22,482 nucleotides of DNA, taken from positions 1-22,482 of the forward strand of contig JBLNBX010000259.1 in assembly GCA_050260275.1 (NCBI GenBank). Direction: 5' to 3'. The notes below the pieces were generated by a model, which saw only the letters and a list, made by a program, of their open reading frames with translations, was not told the origin of the DNA and ran no database searches. Of the stretch, positions 22,297 to 22,482 are shown piece by piece. The position numbers and the translations under genes are program-made. Every line of letters starts with the position of its first letter. The stretch's first letter is position 1. Origin of the DNA: DATMXS01 sp050260275. Lineage in GTDB: Bacteria; Acidobacteriota; Terriglobia; Bryobacterales; Bryobacteraceae.

Positions 22297-22482
22297 TTGA
22301 CCGTACATCCGAAGGGCCGTCGCGCCCGTGTGTTACTTACTTCCGTTTTCGGCCCTTACGCGCAGGACGACCAGTTCGGCAGCCGCGCCATAAACCCCAT
22401 GGAGCTGTACCACAACCAGGTGACGCGTGCACAGGGGGCTTTCTCGCTGCGCATGTTCCACCGCTCCTGGGGCATCACGCTC
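22297..22482 (+). CDS. Probable B12-binding radical SAM protein, N-terminal part (3' end outside window)
   Basis: Only 62 codons are visible, open to the window end. The reading begins at TTG 22297 with an excellent AGAGGAG 6 bases upstream; there is no ATG before residue 35. The visible protein has a basic start, a hydrophobic strand (ARVLLTSVFGPYAQDD) and SRAINPMELYHNQVTRAQG, then FSLRMFHRSWGI. This opening is one I associate with large B12-binding-domain radical SAM enzymes that have an N-terminal cobalamin-type Rossmann domain. The CxxxCxxC cluster motif would lie beyond the window, so the call is by resemblance only. Confidence 0.65.
   Translation, partial: MTVHPKGRRARVLLTSVFGPYAQDDQFGSRAINPMELYHNQVTRAQGAFSLRMFHRSWGITL

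Overview
The window is about 22.5 kb of GC-rich, densely coding bacterial DNA. It encodes an outer-membrane LPS-transport barrel (LptD), a lipoprotein and an exosortase/EpsI pair, so the cell has a Gram-negative envelope. Together with a group 3-type [NiFe]-hydrogenase module, an oversized flavin/Fe-S oxidoreductase and a hairpin-rich intergenic repeat, this suggests an environmental Acidobacteriota (Bryobacter/Solibacter-like). The phylum is an inference; Gram-negative is well supported. I found no rRNA, tRNA, CRISPR array, transposase or prophage gene.

Layout. 2-745: 3' end of a polytopic membrane protein. 797-3151 (minus): lptD, divergent from a zinc-ribbon/RDD membrane protein (3177-3995). 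4071-5453: glucose-6-phosphate isomerase. 5574-8802: a tightly coupled four-gene operon for the beta, gamma and delta (electron-transfer) subunits of a HydBGDA-type hydrogenase plus a stand-alone cyclic-nucleotide-binding-domain protein; the catalytic alpha subunit is not present. 8930-11320: a small Cys-pair protein, a MoxR ATPase and a divergent YchF-like NTPase. 11430-12534: ThiE and a convergent, overlapping FMN reductase. 12677-14106: a PAP2 phosphatase and a one-TM hypothetical protein.

14107-15000 is a gene-free stretch of about 0.9 kb. It contains a multi-hairpin REP-like element, an orphan terminator-like hairpin with a possible small RNA, and a good sigma70-type promoter followed by three hairpins. 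The promoter leads into an 869-residue fusion of an Old Yellow Enzyme-type reductase with a GltD-type NAD(P)H/FAD/Fe-S module (15001-17610).

17657-20670 (minus) is an envelope cluster transcribed as exosortase, EpsI, a lipoprotein with a DUF4352-like domain, and a secreted protein built from two tandem copies of a beta-sandwich-like unit. A palindrome sits where the exosortase transcript is predicted to start. Divergent from it is a PLP-dependent cystathionine gamma-synthase family enzyme (20828-22075) with its own terminator. The window ends in the first 62 codons of a probable B12-binding radical SAM protein starting at TTG.

The items most worth following are the alpha-less hydrogenase operon with a built-in CNB protein, the structured leader before the OYE-GltD fusion, and the fusion enzyme itself.
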